Of a stretch of DNA of 6,535 bases, positions 1 through 6,263 are shown piece by piece (the first letter of the stretch is position 1; each line of letters opens with the position of its first letter). A program made the position numbers and the translations under genes. The notes under the pieces are model-generated. The model made no database searches, was not told the origin of the DNA, and worked only from the letters and a program-made list of their open reading frames with translations. Origin of the DNA: an uncultured Collinsella sp. (GTDB taxonomy: Bacteria; Actinomycetota; Coriobacteriia; Coriobacteriales; Coriobacteriaceae); assembly GCA_902492545.1 (NCBI GenBank), contig CABULX010000115.1, forward strand, positions 1 to 6,535, read 5' to 3'.

Positions 1-32
1 GATAATTGGATGAATATCATACCAATGTGGAA

Positions 33-125
33 TTACTTCTTCCGGCGGTGGATCACGTTAATCGCATAGCCGACGAGCATGGCCAAAACGATGACGATAA
101 AGCCAATCAGGGGGTTGTCGTTCAT
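33..125 (-). CDS. Small single-pass membrane protein, 30 aa, function unknown
   Basis: Reading the minus strand, an ATG at 125-123 opens a 30-codon frame ending in TAA at 35-33. The peptide starts MNDNPLIGF, has an uninterrupted hydrophobic core at about residues 6-25 (rich in I, V, L, A, G), and ends HRRKK. This is a plausible single transmembrane helix, and the positive-inside rule would put the C-terminus in the cytoplasm. A strong AGGAGG Shine-Dalgarno sequence sits 5 bases before the ATG (plus-strand 131-136) and overlaps the stop codon of the upstream lipid kinase gene (137-135). Start and stop of the two genes are only 9 bases apart, so translational coupling and co-transcription are likely. 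I do not recognise a family. It may be a small membrane partner of the kinase or simply a small protein in the same transcript. The strong RBS and helix-plus-basic-tail design argue against a chance frame. Confidence 0.6.
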   Translation of the reverse strand: MNDNPLIGFIVIVLAMLVGYAINVIHRRKK

Positions 126-134
126 GGGGTCCTC

Positions 135-1052
135 CTATTTTCCGAGCGGGGAGAATTCGTCGACGATGAGGTCGAGGCATTGCGGAAGCGCGCGGGCTCC
201 AAAGACGCCCGAGTTGCTGGAGATGATCTCGCCATCGAACTGCATGCCCAGCGACGGCGTGCAGGTGATTTTGGCTTCCTTGGTCTGGATGATCTTGAAC
301 TGCGGACGGCCGAGCACCTTGCCGGCGGGGTCGAGCGCGGCGGTGATCACGGTGGGCAGGAGCTGGACGGTTTTTACGGGCTCGATGACCGCGATGTCGA
401 CCATGCCGTCGTTCATGCGGCAATCGGGGAACAGGTTGATATCGTTTTGAATGACCGAGGTGTTGCCGGCCATGCAGCAGATGCCATCGAGCTCCTCGAC
501 AATGCCGTCATGCTCAATCGTAAAATGCGCCACCGTGGGGTTGGGTGTGGCGAGCGCCGACAGGAAATAGGCGATCTCGCCGATGTCGTTTTTGGCGGGG
601 GCGGCCTTCATCATGATCTCGGCGTCGAAGCCCGAGCCGGCGATGATGATAAAGCCGTGGCGCTTCTCGTTGCCGTTCTCGTCGAGCCAAAAGAGCTCGC
701 CCATGTCCACTTTGACCGTGCGACCGGCGCGGCAAGCCTTGGCAAGCGCCGCTGCCTCGGGGGCATTACCGATGTTGTTAAAGAACAGGCAGGCTGTGCC
801 GGAGGGGAAGACGAGCGTGGGGACACCGCACCCGCGCATTTGGTCGAGCACGTTGGAGACGGTGCCGTCGCCGCCCGAAACGACCACGCGATCAAACTCG
901 CGCACGTCTGCCACGGCGTCCTCGGGTTCCATGCCATCGCCGATAAAGCGCATCACGACCTCGTCGCCGCCCTGCGCGAGGGCGTGCGTGAACGCGTAGA
1001 TTTCATCTGAGCTGGGGCCCGATGCCGGGTTGTGGATGATAAGGCAGCGCAT
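135..1052 (-). CDS. Diacylglycerol/sphingosine kinase-family lipid kinase (DAGK catalytic domain)
   Basis: A 305-residue protein of the DagK/YegS/LCB5 family, whose members transfer phosphate from a nucleoside triphosphate to a lipid hydroxyl such as that of diacylglycerol, usually at the inner membrane face. The N-terminal strand IIHNPASG (5-12) matches the family's NPxSG opening. The nucleotide-binding GGDGT motif is at 60-64, preceded by a hydrophobic strand (VVVS), and the PxGT-like motif is PSGTA at 83-87. GSGFDA follows in the middle, the conserved DGxxD (215-219) lies before IAVIEP, and the late DGE motif is at 273-275. Length is normal for bacterial members and no key motif is missing. 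The ATG at 1052-1050 lies directly before the first family strand, so the start is well placed, although the Shine-Dalgarno is weak. It is divergent from rnd and followed by the 30-aa membrane peptide gene. The exact lipid substrate cannot be told from sequence. Confidence 0.9.
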   Translation of the reverse strand: MRCLIIHNPASGPSSDEIYAFTHALAQGGDEVVMRFIGDGMEPEDAVADVREFDRVVVSGGDGTVSNVLDQMRGCGVPTLVFPSGTACLFFNNIGNAPEAAALAKACRAGRTVKVDMGELFWLDENGNEKRHGFIIIAGSGFDAEIMMKAAPAKNDIGEIAYFLSALATPNPTVAHFTIEHDGIVEELDGICCMAGNTSVIQNDINLFPDCRMNDGMVDIAVIEPVKTVQLLPTVITAALDPAGKVLGRPQFKIIQTKEAKITCTPSLGMQFDGEIISSNSGVFGARALPQCLDLIVDEFSPLGK

Positions 1053-1080
1053 ACTTACGTTCCCGTTCTGTGACTAACCG

Positions 1081-1086
1081 AGTATA
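1081..1086 (-). promoter_or_regulatory. Candidate -10 box for the lipid kinase gene
   Basis: On the minus strand these bases read TATACT, one change from TATAAT. A start site about 7 bases downstream would give a leader of roughly 20 bases before the kinase ATG at 1052. I see no good -35 hexamer at 16-18 bases upstream, so this is only a candidate. Confidence 0.3.
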
Positions 1087-1088
1087 GT
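1083..1088 (+). promoter_or_regulatory. Candidate -10 box for rnd, overlapping the minus-strand box
   Basis: The plus strand reads TATAGT, one change from TATAAT. It overlaps the minus-strand TATACT by four bases. Seventeen bases upstream is TTCCCG (1060-1065), a poor -35 match. Transcription from here would give a leader of about 55 bases before the chosen rnd start at 1151. If both boxes are real, the two divergent promoters would compete for RNA polymerase. Confidence 0.25.
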
Positions 1089-1150
1089 TGTAAGGCAATG
1101 CCGATATCCTACCCGTGTTTTTCGGGCCTAACCTTATTCGATGGGTTGAT

Positions 1151-2284
1151 ATGTACATTTCCACACATCAGGCTCTGCTCGACTTTTGCCAGCGCGCCCG
1201 CGAGTTCGACGCGATTGCCGTCGATACCGAGTTTTTGCGCGAGCGCACGTTCCACCCGCGCCTGTGCTTGGTCCAGATTGCCACCCCTGCCGAGAGCGTC
1301 GCGGTCGATCCTCTGGTGATCGACGACCTGTCGCCGCTGGCCGAGCTTATGGGCGATGAGAGCGTGACCAAGGTCTTCCACGCGTGCTCGCAGGATATGG
1401 AGGTTATACTCCATACCGTGGGCGTGCTGCCGCGTCCCATTTTTGACACGCAGGTGGCCGCCGCCTTTTTGGGCGAGCGCCAGCAGATTTCCTACGGCGC
1501 GCTCGTGCAGACGTTTTGCGGCGTCTCATTGCCCAAGACCGAGTCACTGACCGACTGGTCGCGCCGCCCGTTGACCGATAAGCAGATCGAGTACGCGATC
1601 GATGACGTCAAGTACCTGATCGTCGCCTATACCGAGATGATGAGTCGCCTGCGCGAGCTGGGCCGGGTGGACTGGGTGCTCGACGAGCTGCGCCCGCTGG
1701 CCGACGAGTCGCACTACCGCGCCGATCGTCACGAGGCATTCCGCAAGGTCAAGCGCATCAACTCCTGTAGCCGCCACCAGTTGGGCATCGCGCGTGAGCT
1801 TGCCGCTTGGCGCGAGGACCGCGCCGAGCGCCGCAACATCCCGCGCAAGTGGGTCATGTCCGACGATACGCTGCTGGCCCTGGTTAAACGTAATCCCGTT
1901 CGTGTTGAGGAGTTCCGCAGCATCCGCGGCACCGATCAGCTGGGGGAGCGCGACGTGGACGGCGCGCTCATGGCCATTAAGCGCGGTGCGAGCTGCCCGC
2001 ACGATCGCCTGCCGCTCATGGTGCGCGGGCACCGTCAGATTTCGCCGGAGCTGGAGAGCGTGACGGACCTGATGTATGCGCTCATTCGCCTGGTTGCCGA
2101 GCGCTCGGGCGTGGCGACCTCGGTCATTGCCTCGCGCGATGACCTGGCCGACTATATTGAGCATCCCGAGCAGAGTCCCCTGCGCGAAGGCTGGCGTTTT
2201 GAGCTCGTGGGCTCGCGCTTGGACGATCTGCTCTCGGGCAACATGGGACTCACCGTGAAGGACGGCAAAATCGAGCTCCTGTAG
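1151..2284 (+). CDS. rnd: Ribonuclease D (DEDDy 3'-5' exoribonuclease with HRDC domain)
   Basis: A 377-residue protein, close to the ~375 residues of E. coli RNase D, which trims 3' ends of tRNA precursors and other stable RNAs in the cytoplasm using two metal ions. All DEDDy residues are visible: Asp25 and Glu27 in VDTEF, Asp82 in HACSQDMEV, and Tyr148 with Asp152 in YAIDDVKYL. The family-typical stretches DTQVAAAF (99-106) and KTESLTDW (129-136) are present. The C-terminal part holds an HRDC nucleic-acid-binding domain at about 205-285. I chose ATG 1151 because MYISTHQALL aligns with the start of known RNase D; the frame stays open upstream to GTG 1115, which would add 12 residues unlike the family. 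Neither start has a clear Shine-Dalgarno. The gene is divergent from the lipid kinase and 64 bases ahead of the metallopeptidase gene. Confidence 0.93.
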   Translation: MYISTHQALLDFCQRAREFDAIAVDTEFLRERTFHPRLCLVQIATPAESVAVDPLVIDDLSPLAELMGDESVTKVFHACSQDMEVILHTVGVLPRPIFDTQVAAAFLGERQQISYGALVQTFCGVSLPKTESLTDWSRRPLTDKQIEYAIDDVKYLIVAYTEMMSRLRELGRVDWVLDELRPLADESHYRADRHEAFRKVKRINSCSRHQLGIARELAAWREDRAERRNIPRKWVMSDDTLLALVKRNPVRVEEFRSIRGTDQLGERDVDGALMAIKRGASCPHDRLPLMVRGHRQISPELESVTDLMYALIRLVAERSGVATSVIASRDDLADYIEHPEQSPLREGWRFELVGSRLDDLLSGNMGLTVKDGKIELL

Positions 2285-2307
2285 GGAAGCCTAGCCGGCT
2301 GAGTGGG

Positions 2308-2313
2308 TAGAAT
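2308..2313 (+). promoter_or_regulatory. Candidate -10 box before the zinc metallopeptidase gene
   Basis: TAGAAT matches the -10 consensus at five of six positions and lies 35 bases before the ATG at 2349, so a start site near 2320 would leave room for the GGAGG ribosome binding site (2337-2341). There is no recognisable -35 hexamer at the usual distance. The peptidase may be read from here, from rnd, or both. Confidence 0.3.
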
Positions 2314-2348
2314 GCCTCCAACGTGTAACTCGATTCGGAGGAATTCGC

Positions 2349-3053
2349 ATGCCTTATTACTATGGATACGGCTTTGGCATTGACCCGCTGTACCTGCTGG
2401 TTGTTCTTGTCTGCACGGTGCTTGGCCTTGCCGCGCAGAGCTATATCAACTCGACGTACAAGACGTGGTCTAAGGTTCGCTCGGACGGCGATACGGGTGC
2501 TACGGTCGCGCGCCGCATGCTCGATGCAAACGGCTGCAATGCCGTGGGTATCAAGGGCGTCGCCGGCGAGCTAACCGATCATTACAACCCGCAGGATAAC
2601 AACCTGTATCTGTCGGATGCCAACCGTTCGGGCGGGTCGGTCGCAAGCGTTGCCGTCGCCTGCCACGAGGCGGGGCATGCCGCCCAGCGTCAAAGCGGCT
2701 ACGCCATGATGAAGGTACGCACCGCTTTGGTCCCCGTCGTCAACTTTACCCAGAACACCTGGACGATCGTGCTGCTCATGGGCCTGTTCATGAACATCGC
2801 GGGGCTCACGACCCTCGCGCTGGTCTTCTTCTCGTTTAGCGTGTTGTTCCAGCTGGTTACGCTGCCGGTCGAGATCGATGCCAGTCGCCGCGCCGTGGCG
2901 TATATCGAGCAGTCGGGCATGAGTTCCAAGCAGGTCAACGGCGCCAAGAAGGTGCTGACGGCAGCCGCGCTTACCTATGTGGCCGCAGCGCTCACCTCGA
3001 TCATTCAACTGCTCTACCTGATGGCTCGCTACAACAGAAACTCCAACCGATAA
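2349..3053 (+). CDS. YugP-family membrane zinc metallopeptidase
   Basis: A 234-residue integral membrane protein of the neutral zinc metallopeptidase family typified by Bacillus YugP (about 225 aa), whose physiological substrates are not known to me. The zinc-binding HExxH motif is HEAGH at 106-110, with His106 and His110 as ligands and Glu107 as the catalytic base. The family signature before it is GELTDHYNP (73-81) followed by NLYLS. LPVEIDASRRA (172-182) supplies the likely third ligand, Glu175. Hydrophobic segments lie at about 14-31, 138-153, 154-173 and 203-225. The N-terminus (MPYYYGYGFG) is rich in tyrosine and glycine. The start is firm: GGAGG at 2337-2341 is 7 bases before the ATG. 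The gene is followed by a strong hairpin, so it probably ends the transcription unit. A role in membrane-protein or peptide turnover is an inference. Confidence 0.9.
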   Translation: MPYYYGYGFGIDPLYLLVVLVCTVLGLAAQSYINSTYKTWSKVRSDGDTGATVARRMLDANGCNAVGIKGVAGELTDHYNPQDNNLYLSDANRSGGSVASVAVACHEAGHAAQRQSGYAMMKVRTALVPVVNFTQNTWTIVLLMGLFMNIAGLTTLALVFFSFSVLFQLVTLPVEIDASRRAVAYIEQSGMSSKQVNGAKKVLTAAALTYVAAALTSIIQLLYLMARYNRNSNR

Positions 3054-3069
3054 CAAATAGGACAGGCAG

Positions 3070-3099
3070 GCGCCGCGGGGATTCGTGTCCTCGCGGCGC
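3070..3099 (+). terminator. GC-rich hairpin between metallopeptidase gene and xseA, terminator-like
   Basis: Two 12-base arms (3070-3081 and 3088-3099) pair perfectly except for one G-U pair, around the six-base loop TTCGTG. The stem is almost all G-C. It begins 17 bases after the peptidase stop codon, where a terminator is expected. The bases after it (TGTACTATG) are not a uridine run, so intrinsic termination would be imperfect. It could instead protect the 3' end of the mRNA or attenuate read-through into xseA. Confidence 0.5.
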
Positions 3100-3168
3100 T
3101 GTACTATGTGTTGGACTTAAATTTGCACGGGGCCGGAGCCTCTGTGCGCGATAACGAAAGGAGGCTGC

Positions 3169-4620
3169 GTGGCAGGCTGGAATCTGACCGGCAATACCGT
3201 TTCCGCCGAGTTCGACGGATCGGACGAGCAGGAGCGCAAAGAGCTCAGCGTGAGCCAAGCGGTGGAGATCGCCGCCGGCGCACTCGATGCCATTCCGCAG
3301 CTGAGCGTTCTGGGTGAGGTCACGGGTTTTCGTGGTCCCAATGCCCGAAGCGGCCACTGCTACTTCCAAATCAAGGACGACTCGGCGGCCGTCGACTGCA
3401 TCATTTGGAAGGGCGCCTATCTCAAGCGCACCTTCGACTTGCGCGACGGCATGCAGGTAAGCTTTAAGGGCGGCTTCAATCTCTACAAGCCTACGGGTCG
3501 CATGAGCTTCGTCGCCCGCTCGTTTTCGCTGGCGGGGGAGGGCCTGCTGCGTCAACAAGTGGCTCAGTTGGCCGAAAAGCTGCGTCGCGAGGGCCTGATG
3601 GACGAAGCGCGCAAACGCCGCATTCCGGTGTTTTGCTCGCGTGTGGCGGTCGTCACCTCGCTTTCGGGTGCCGTAATCGACGACGTTAAGCGCACATTGC
3701 GCCGTCGCAACCCGCTCGTCGAGCTTGTCTGCGTGGGCGCAAAGGTCCAGGGCGAGGGCGCGCCGGCAGAGCTTATTGAAGGCTTGCGCCGCGCCGCTGC
3801 CATTACGCCGGCGCCCGATTGCATTTTGCTCGTGCGTGGCGGCGGTTCCTTCGAGGACCTCATGACCTTTAACGACGAGGAGCTTGCCCGTGCGGTGGCA
3901 GCCTGTCCCGTGCCCGTGGTGACGGGCATTGGGCATGAGCCCGATACCTCGATCTGCGACATGGTGAGCGACCGTCGCGCTTCCACGCCCACGGCGGCGG
4001 CCGAATCGGTGGCGCCGGCCATGACGGAGTTGGCCGACGTGCTCGAGACGCGCCATCAGCGTCTGGGTGCCGCGATGGCTTCGATGATCGGGTCGGATCA
4101 GGTTGATCTGGAAATGCTCGACCAGCGCGGTCGTCGTGCTTGGGACACCTATACGGCTCGTCTGGGCGACGCGCTCGATGCAGCCGCGTGCCGCCCGTGC
4201 CTCAACGACCCAACGTTTGTGGTCGAGCGTCGCGAGTCCGAGCTTGCCCTGACGGCCGATCGTCTGTCCGGCGCCATAACGCGTTCGGTCGGGACATTCC
4301 GCTCCAACTTTGAGCGCCTGCCCGAGCGTCTGGCTGCAAGCACCTCGGGGCTCGATGGCAAGCGCCATACGCTCACGCTTGCGAGTTCCCGTCTGGAGCA
4401 TCAGGGGCGTACGATGCTCAGCAAACCCGCGTCCGACCTTGGCCGAGCCGCCGCTTCGCTCGATGCCCTGTCGCCGCTCAAGGTGCTTGCCCGCGGCTAT
4501 TCCATCGCGTACAGCGATGATGGGGTGGCTACGAGTGCCAAGACCTTTAAGCCTGGTGACGCCATCCGCGTGCGCATGGCAGACGGCAACGTGGCGGCAA
4601 CGGTCGATACGGTCGAGTAA
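3169..4620 (+). CDS. xseA: Exodeoxyribonuclease VII large subunit
   Basis: A 483-residue catalytic subunit of ExoVII, a cytoplasmic nuclease that degrades single-stranded DNA from both ends into oligonucleotides, in complex with several XseB subunits. An N-terminal OB-fold DNA-binding domain spans about 26-125 (starting LSVSQAV, with LGEVTGF at 48-54 and GHCYFQIKDD at 62-71). The catalytic domain follows, with the hallmark RGGGSFEDL (223-231), GIGHEPD around His256-Asp259, and STPTAAAE (272-279). A long helical, probably coiled-coil region reaches about 430, and the closing motif SPLKVLARGY is at 435-444. Start is GTG at 3169, with AAAGGAGG at 3157-3164 four bases before it; no ATG gives a better fit. 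About 25 extra, rather acidic residues precede the OB domain, making it a little longer than the 456-aa E. coli protein. xseB follows after 42 bases. Confidence 0.96.
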   Translation: MAGWNLTGNTVSAEFDGSDEQERKELSVSQAVEIAAGALDAIPQLSVLGEVTGFRGPNARSGHCYFQIKDDSAAVDCIIWKGAYLKRTFDLRDGMQVSFKGGFNLYKPTGRMSFVARSFSLAGEGLLRQQVAQLAEKLRREGLMDEARKRRIPVFCSRVAVVTSLSGAVIDDVKRTLRRRNPLVELVCVGAKVQGEGAPAELIEGLRRAAAITPAPDCILLVRGGGSFEDLMTFNDEELARAVAACPVPVVTGIGHEPDTSICDMVSDRRASTPTAAAESVAPAMTELADVLETRHQRLGAAMASMIGSDQVDLEMLDQRGRRAWDTYTARLGDALDAAACRPCLNDPTFVVERRESELALTADRLSGAITRSVGTFRSNFERLPERLAASTSGLDGKRHTLTLASSRLEHQGRTMLSKPASDLGRAAASLDALSPLKVLARGYSIAYSDDGVATSAKTFKPGDAIRVRMADGNVAATVDTVE

Positions 4621-4662
4621 ACCGCGTTTCATAGCGATAAACCTTTAGGAAAGGAAACAGAT

Positions 4663-4929
4663 ATGACAGAGAAGACCCCGGTCGAGCAGCTTACGTACAA
4701 GCAGGCCTCGCAGGAGTTGGAGCTCATCATCCGCAGCCTGGAGTCGGGCGATATGGAGCTCGAGGAGTCGCTCGAGAGCTATACCCGCGGCGTCGAGCTC
4801 CTCAAGAGCCTGCGCACCCGCCTGTCCGATGCCGAGCAGAAGGTCTCGGTGCTCCTTAAGGACGTCGACGGCAACGACGTGCTCGCCGACGGCGAGGCCG
4901 CCAACACCGACGACAACCTCTCGTTCTAA
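4663..4929 (+). CDS. xseB: Exodeoxyribonuclease VII small subunit
   Basis: An 88-residue protein matching XseB, the small helical subunit that binds the long C-terminal helices of XseA and is needed for stable, active ExoVII. The family pattern is clear: LTYKQASQELELIIRSLESG (residues 10-29), then LEESLESYTRGVELLK (33-48), a helix-turn-helix pair of amphipathic helices. After about residue 65 the tail is acidic and probably disordered, ending in SF; this makes it slightly longer than the 80-aa E. coli protein. The purine-rich AGGAAAGGAAA (4647-4657) serves as ribosome binding site for the ATG at 4663. It lies 42 bases behind xseA on the same strand, which supports both the name and co-transcription, giving coordinated synthesis of the two subunits. 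Confidence 0.94.
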   Translation: MTEKTPVEQLTYKQASQELELIIRSLESGDMELEESLESYTRGVELLKSLRTRLSDAEQKVSVLLKDVDGNDVLADGEAANTDDNLSF

Positions 4930-4942
4930 CCATCCCGACAAA

Positions 4943-4948
4943 TATAAT
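4943..4948 (+). promoter_or_regulatory. Consensus -10 box before the HIT hydrolase gene
   Basis: A perfect TATAAT in the 48-base gap between xseB and the HIT gene, about 30 bases ahead of the ATG. A start site near 4955 would leave a leader of some 23 bases containing the AGAAAGGA ribosome binding site (4963-4970). No convincing -35 element precedes it (the bases at the right distance fall at the end of xseB), so it is a candidate internal promoter. Confidence 0.35.
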
Positions 4949-4977
4949 TACCTTGGTCTGCAAGAAAGGAACCAACC

Positions 4978-5313
4978 ATGTGCGATTGCATCTTCTGCAA
5001 AATTGCCAACCACGAGATCCCCTCGACCGTTGTCTATGAGGACGACCAGGTCATCGCCTTCGACGACCTCAATCCCCAGGCGCCGGTCCATACGCTCGTG
5101 ATCCCCAAGAAGCACTACAGTGACATCGCCGACAACGTACCTGCCGAGACCATGGGCGCCATGGCTCACGCCATCCAGGAGGTCGCTAAGGCCAAGGGCT
5201 TGGAGGACGGTTTCCGCGTCATCTCCAACAAGGGCGTCAACGCCGGCCAGACCGTCATGCACTTCCACATGCACGTTCTCGGTGGCAAGAACCTGGGCGA
5301 GAACCTCATCTGA
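4978..5313 (+). CDS. HIT-family (HINT-like) purine nucleotide hydrolase
   Basis: A 111-residue histidine-triad protein of the HINT branch, small cytoplasmic homodimers that hydrolyse nucleoside phosphoramidates and aminoacyl-adenylates in the family members studied. The triad is HFHMHVLGG, with His95, His97 and His99; His97 is the expected nucleophile. The N-terminal CDCIFCKI carries the Cys4/Cys7 pair that with a later histidine binds zinc in many bacterial HINT proteins. FDDLNPQAPVHTLVIPKKH (28-46) is a classic HIT core strand region, and length is normal. AGAAAGGA (4963-4970) is 7 bases before the ATG. The gene sits 48 bases after xseB and may share its transcript or use the TATAAT box between them. 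The physiological substrate cannot be inferred; the family name is secure. Confidence 0.94.
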   Translation: MCDCIFCKIANHEIPSTVVYEDDQVIAFDDLNPQAPVHTLVIPKKHYSDIADNVPAETMGAMAHAIQEVAKAKGLEDGFRVISNKGVNAGQTVMHFHMHVLGGKNLGENLI

Positions 5314-5354
5314 GGGCGCGTAGGCCGTCGACTTGGCTGCCTTTGGAGTAATCT

Positions 5355-6245
5355 ATGCAGCTTTCTCAACTCGAATACCTTCAAGCGGTAGCGAACTATG
5401 GCGGCGTGCGCAAAGCAGCTCGCGCTGTTCACGTGAGTCCGCAGGCCGTTTCGTCGGCAATAAAAAAGTTGGAATCTGAGTATCAGATTGTTTTGCTCGA
5501 CCGATCGGCGGGGGAGGCTGTTTTGTCTCCGGCGGGCAGAGAATTTGCGCGTCGTGCACGCGTGATTCTGGCACAAGTCGACGATCTCAAAAAGTACGCT
5601 CAATCAAGGGACGACGGCGTCTCGCCCGATGGCCACTTTCGTCTTTACGCCCCCTGCCTTCATGGGCGGGGGCGCCTTTTTTCCGAAAACTGGTACGACT
5701 CGTTTGAAAGCTCGCACCCTCAGATTCATCTTGATGTGTGGCATCAGCCAACGGCAACATGCTTTGAATCACTTATACTTGGAATTTCGGACGCGGCTAT
5801 CTCGTTTGAGGAACCACGGGACAGCGTCCTTTCTTCAAAATATATGGGTGAAAAGGAGCTCAGGGTTCTTTCATGTCCAGCTGGTCATCAATCTGTTGAC
5901 GCTATGACCATTCGTGAGTTACTGGGCGGCAGGCTCGCTGTTCCCATTAATTTGTCACCCTGTCTCAATGCAATCAATCAATGTCCCGAAGCTCAGCTGG
6001 TTAATTTCCGCTTTCGCGATGTCGAATACGGAAACAGGGCGCAGGCTGAGTTTCTTCAAGCCGGGGGATTGATATTGAGTTTTTCTGGCTCTTCTCTCGC
6101 ATCGGGTGGATCGGAAGTGAGCGAGTGCTCCATTGAAGCCTCACATGACGTAGCCTTGCCCATCTACTTTTGCTATCGACAAAATGCCTGGACCGATCGA
6201 CACCAGACGGTATTTCTTCACCTATTGCGTCATCTCGCTTCGTGA
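5355..6245 (+). CDS. LysR-family transcriptional regulator
   Basis: A 296-residue LysR-type regulator. The winged helix-turn-helix DNA-binding domain spans about 1-60: MQLSQLEYLQAVANYGG leads into the recognition region around VRKAARAVHVSPQAVSSAIKKLE (18-40) and the wing LLDRSAGEAVLSPAG. A linker helix (about 62-85) joins an effector-binding domain at roughly 92-296, the two-lobed periplasmic-binding-protein-like fold. This half is poorly conserved, so no inducer can be named. It holds seven cysteines (101, 136, 174, 203, 210, 258, 273). The start is supported by GGAG at 5345-5348, six bases before the ATG, and by the conserved opening. Codons are visibly more A/T-rich than in the genes to the left. 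It lies 41 bases after the HIT gene and 119 bases before a same-strand transporter fragment, which it may have regulated. Confidence 0.93.
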   Translation: MQLSQLEYLQAVANYGGVRKAARAVHVSPQAVSSAIKKLESEYQIVLLDRSAGEAVLSPAGREFARRARVILAQVDDLKKYAQSRDDGVSPDGHFRLYAPCLHGRGRLFSENWYDSFESSHPQIHLDVWHQPTATCFESLILGISDAAISFEEPRDSVLSSKYMGEKELRVLSCPAGHQSVDAMTIRELLGGRLAVPINLSPCLNAINQCPEAQLVNFRFRDVEYGNRAQAEFLQAGGLILSFSGSSLASGGSEVSECSIEASHDVALPIYFCYRQNAWTDRHQTVFLHLLRHLAS

Positions 6246-6259
6246 GGCCATTTGGCCTC
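6244..6259 (+). terminator. Hairpin overlapping the LysR stop codon
   Basis: GAGGCC (6244-6249) and GGCCTC (6254-6259) form a six-pair stem around ATTT, and the last two bases of the TGA stop codon lie inside the first arm. No uridine run follows, so it is either a weak terminator or a 3' stabilising structure for the regulator mRNA. Confidence 0.35.
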
Positions 6260-6263
6260 GTGT

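Noticed and set aside
6..1010. A 334-codon plus-strand frame opposite the lipid kinase gene
   Set aside because: The translation is a composition-driven run of Asp, Gly, Val, His and Ala without recognisable domains. The minus strand carries the full set of DAGK motifs.
1111..1127. Short CCCG/CGGG inverted repeat upstream of rnd as a terminator or riboswitch piece
   Set aside because: Only four base pairs around a T-rich loop, with no further structure around it; too weak to call.
1115..1150. The GTG at 1115 as the start of rnd
   Set aside because: It would add 12 residues that do not resemble RNase D N-termini and has no Shine-Dalgarno. The ATG at 1151 matches the family start.
1544..2164. 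A 206-codon minus-strand frame inside rnd
   Set aside because: It has no recognisable motif or ribosome binding site and lies wholly within a well-supported RNase D gene.
3001..4632. A 543-codon open frame on the minus strand opposite xseA
   Set aside because: It is a shadow of the GC-rich xseA codons. Its translation is rich in Arg, His, Gly and Ala with no family motif, while xseA has complete motifs in the same stretch.
5314..5354. A terminator between the HIT gene and the LysR gene
   Set aside because: Only scattered GGC/GCC complementarity and a GTCGAC palindrome are visible; no stable stem and no T run.
5462..5468. A_AAA_AAG slippery heptamer in frame within the LysR helix-turn-helix region
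   Set aside because: It has the right phase for a -1 shift and would end after three codons, but it encodes the common Lys-Lys of this domain, and I see no clear upstream Shine-Dalgarno or downstream stem to stimulate slippage.
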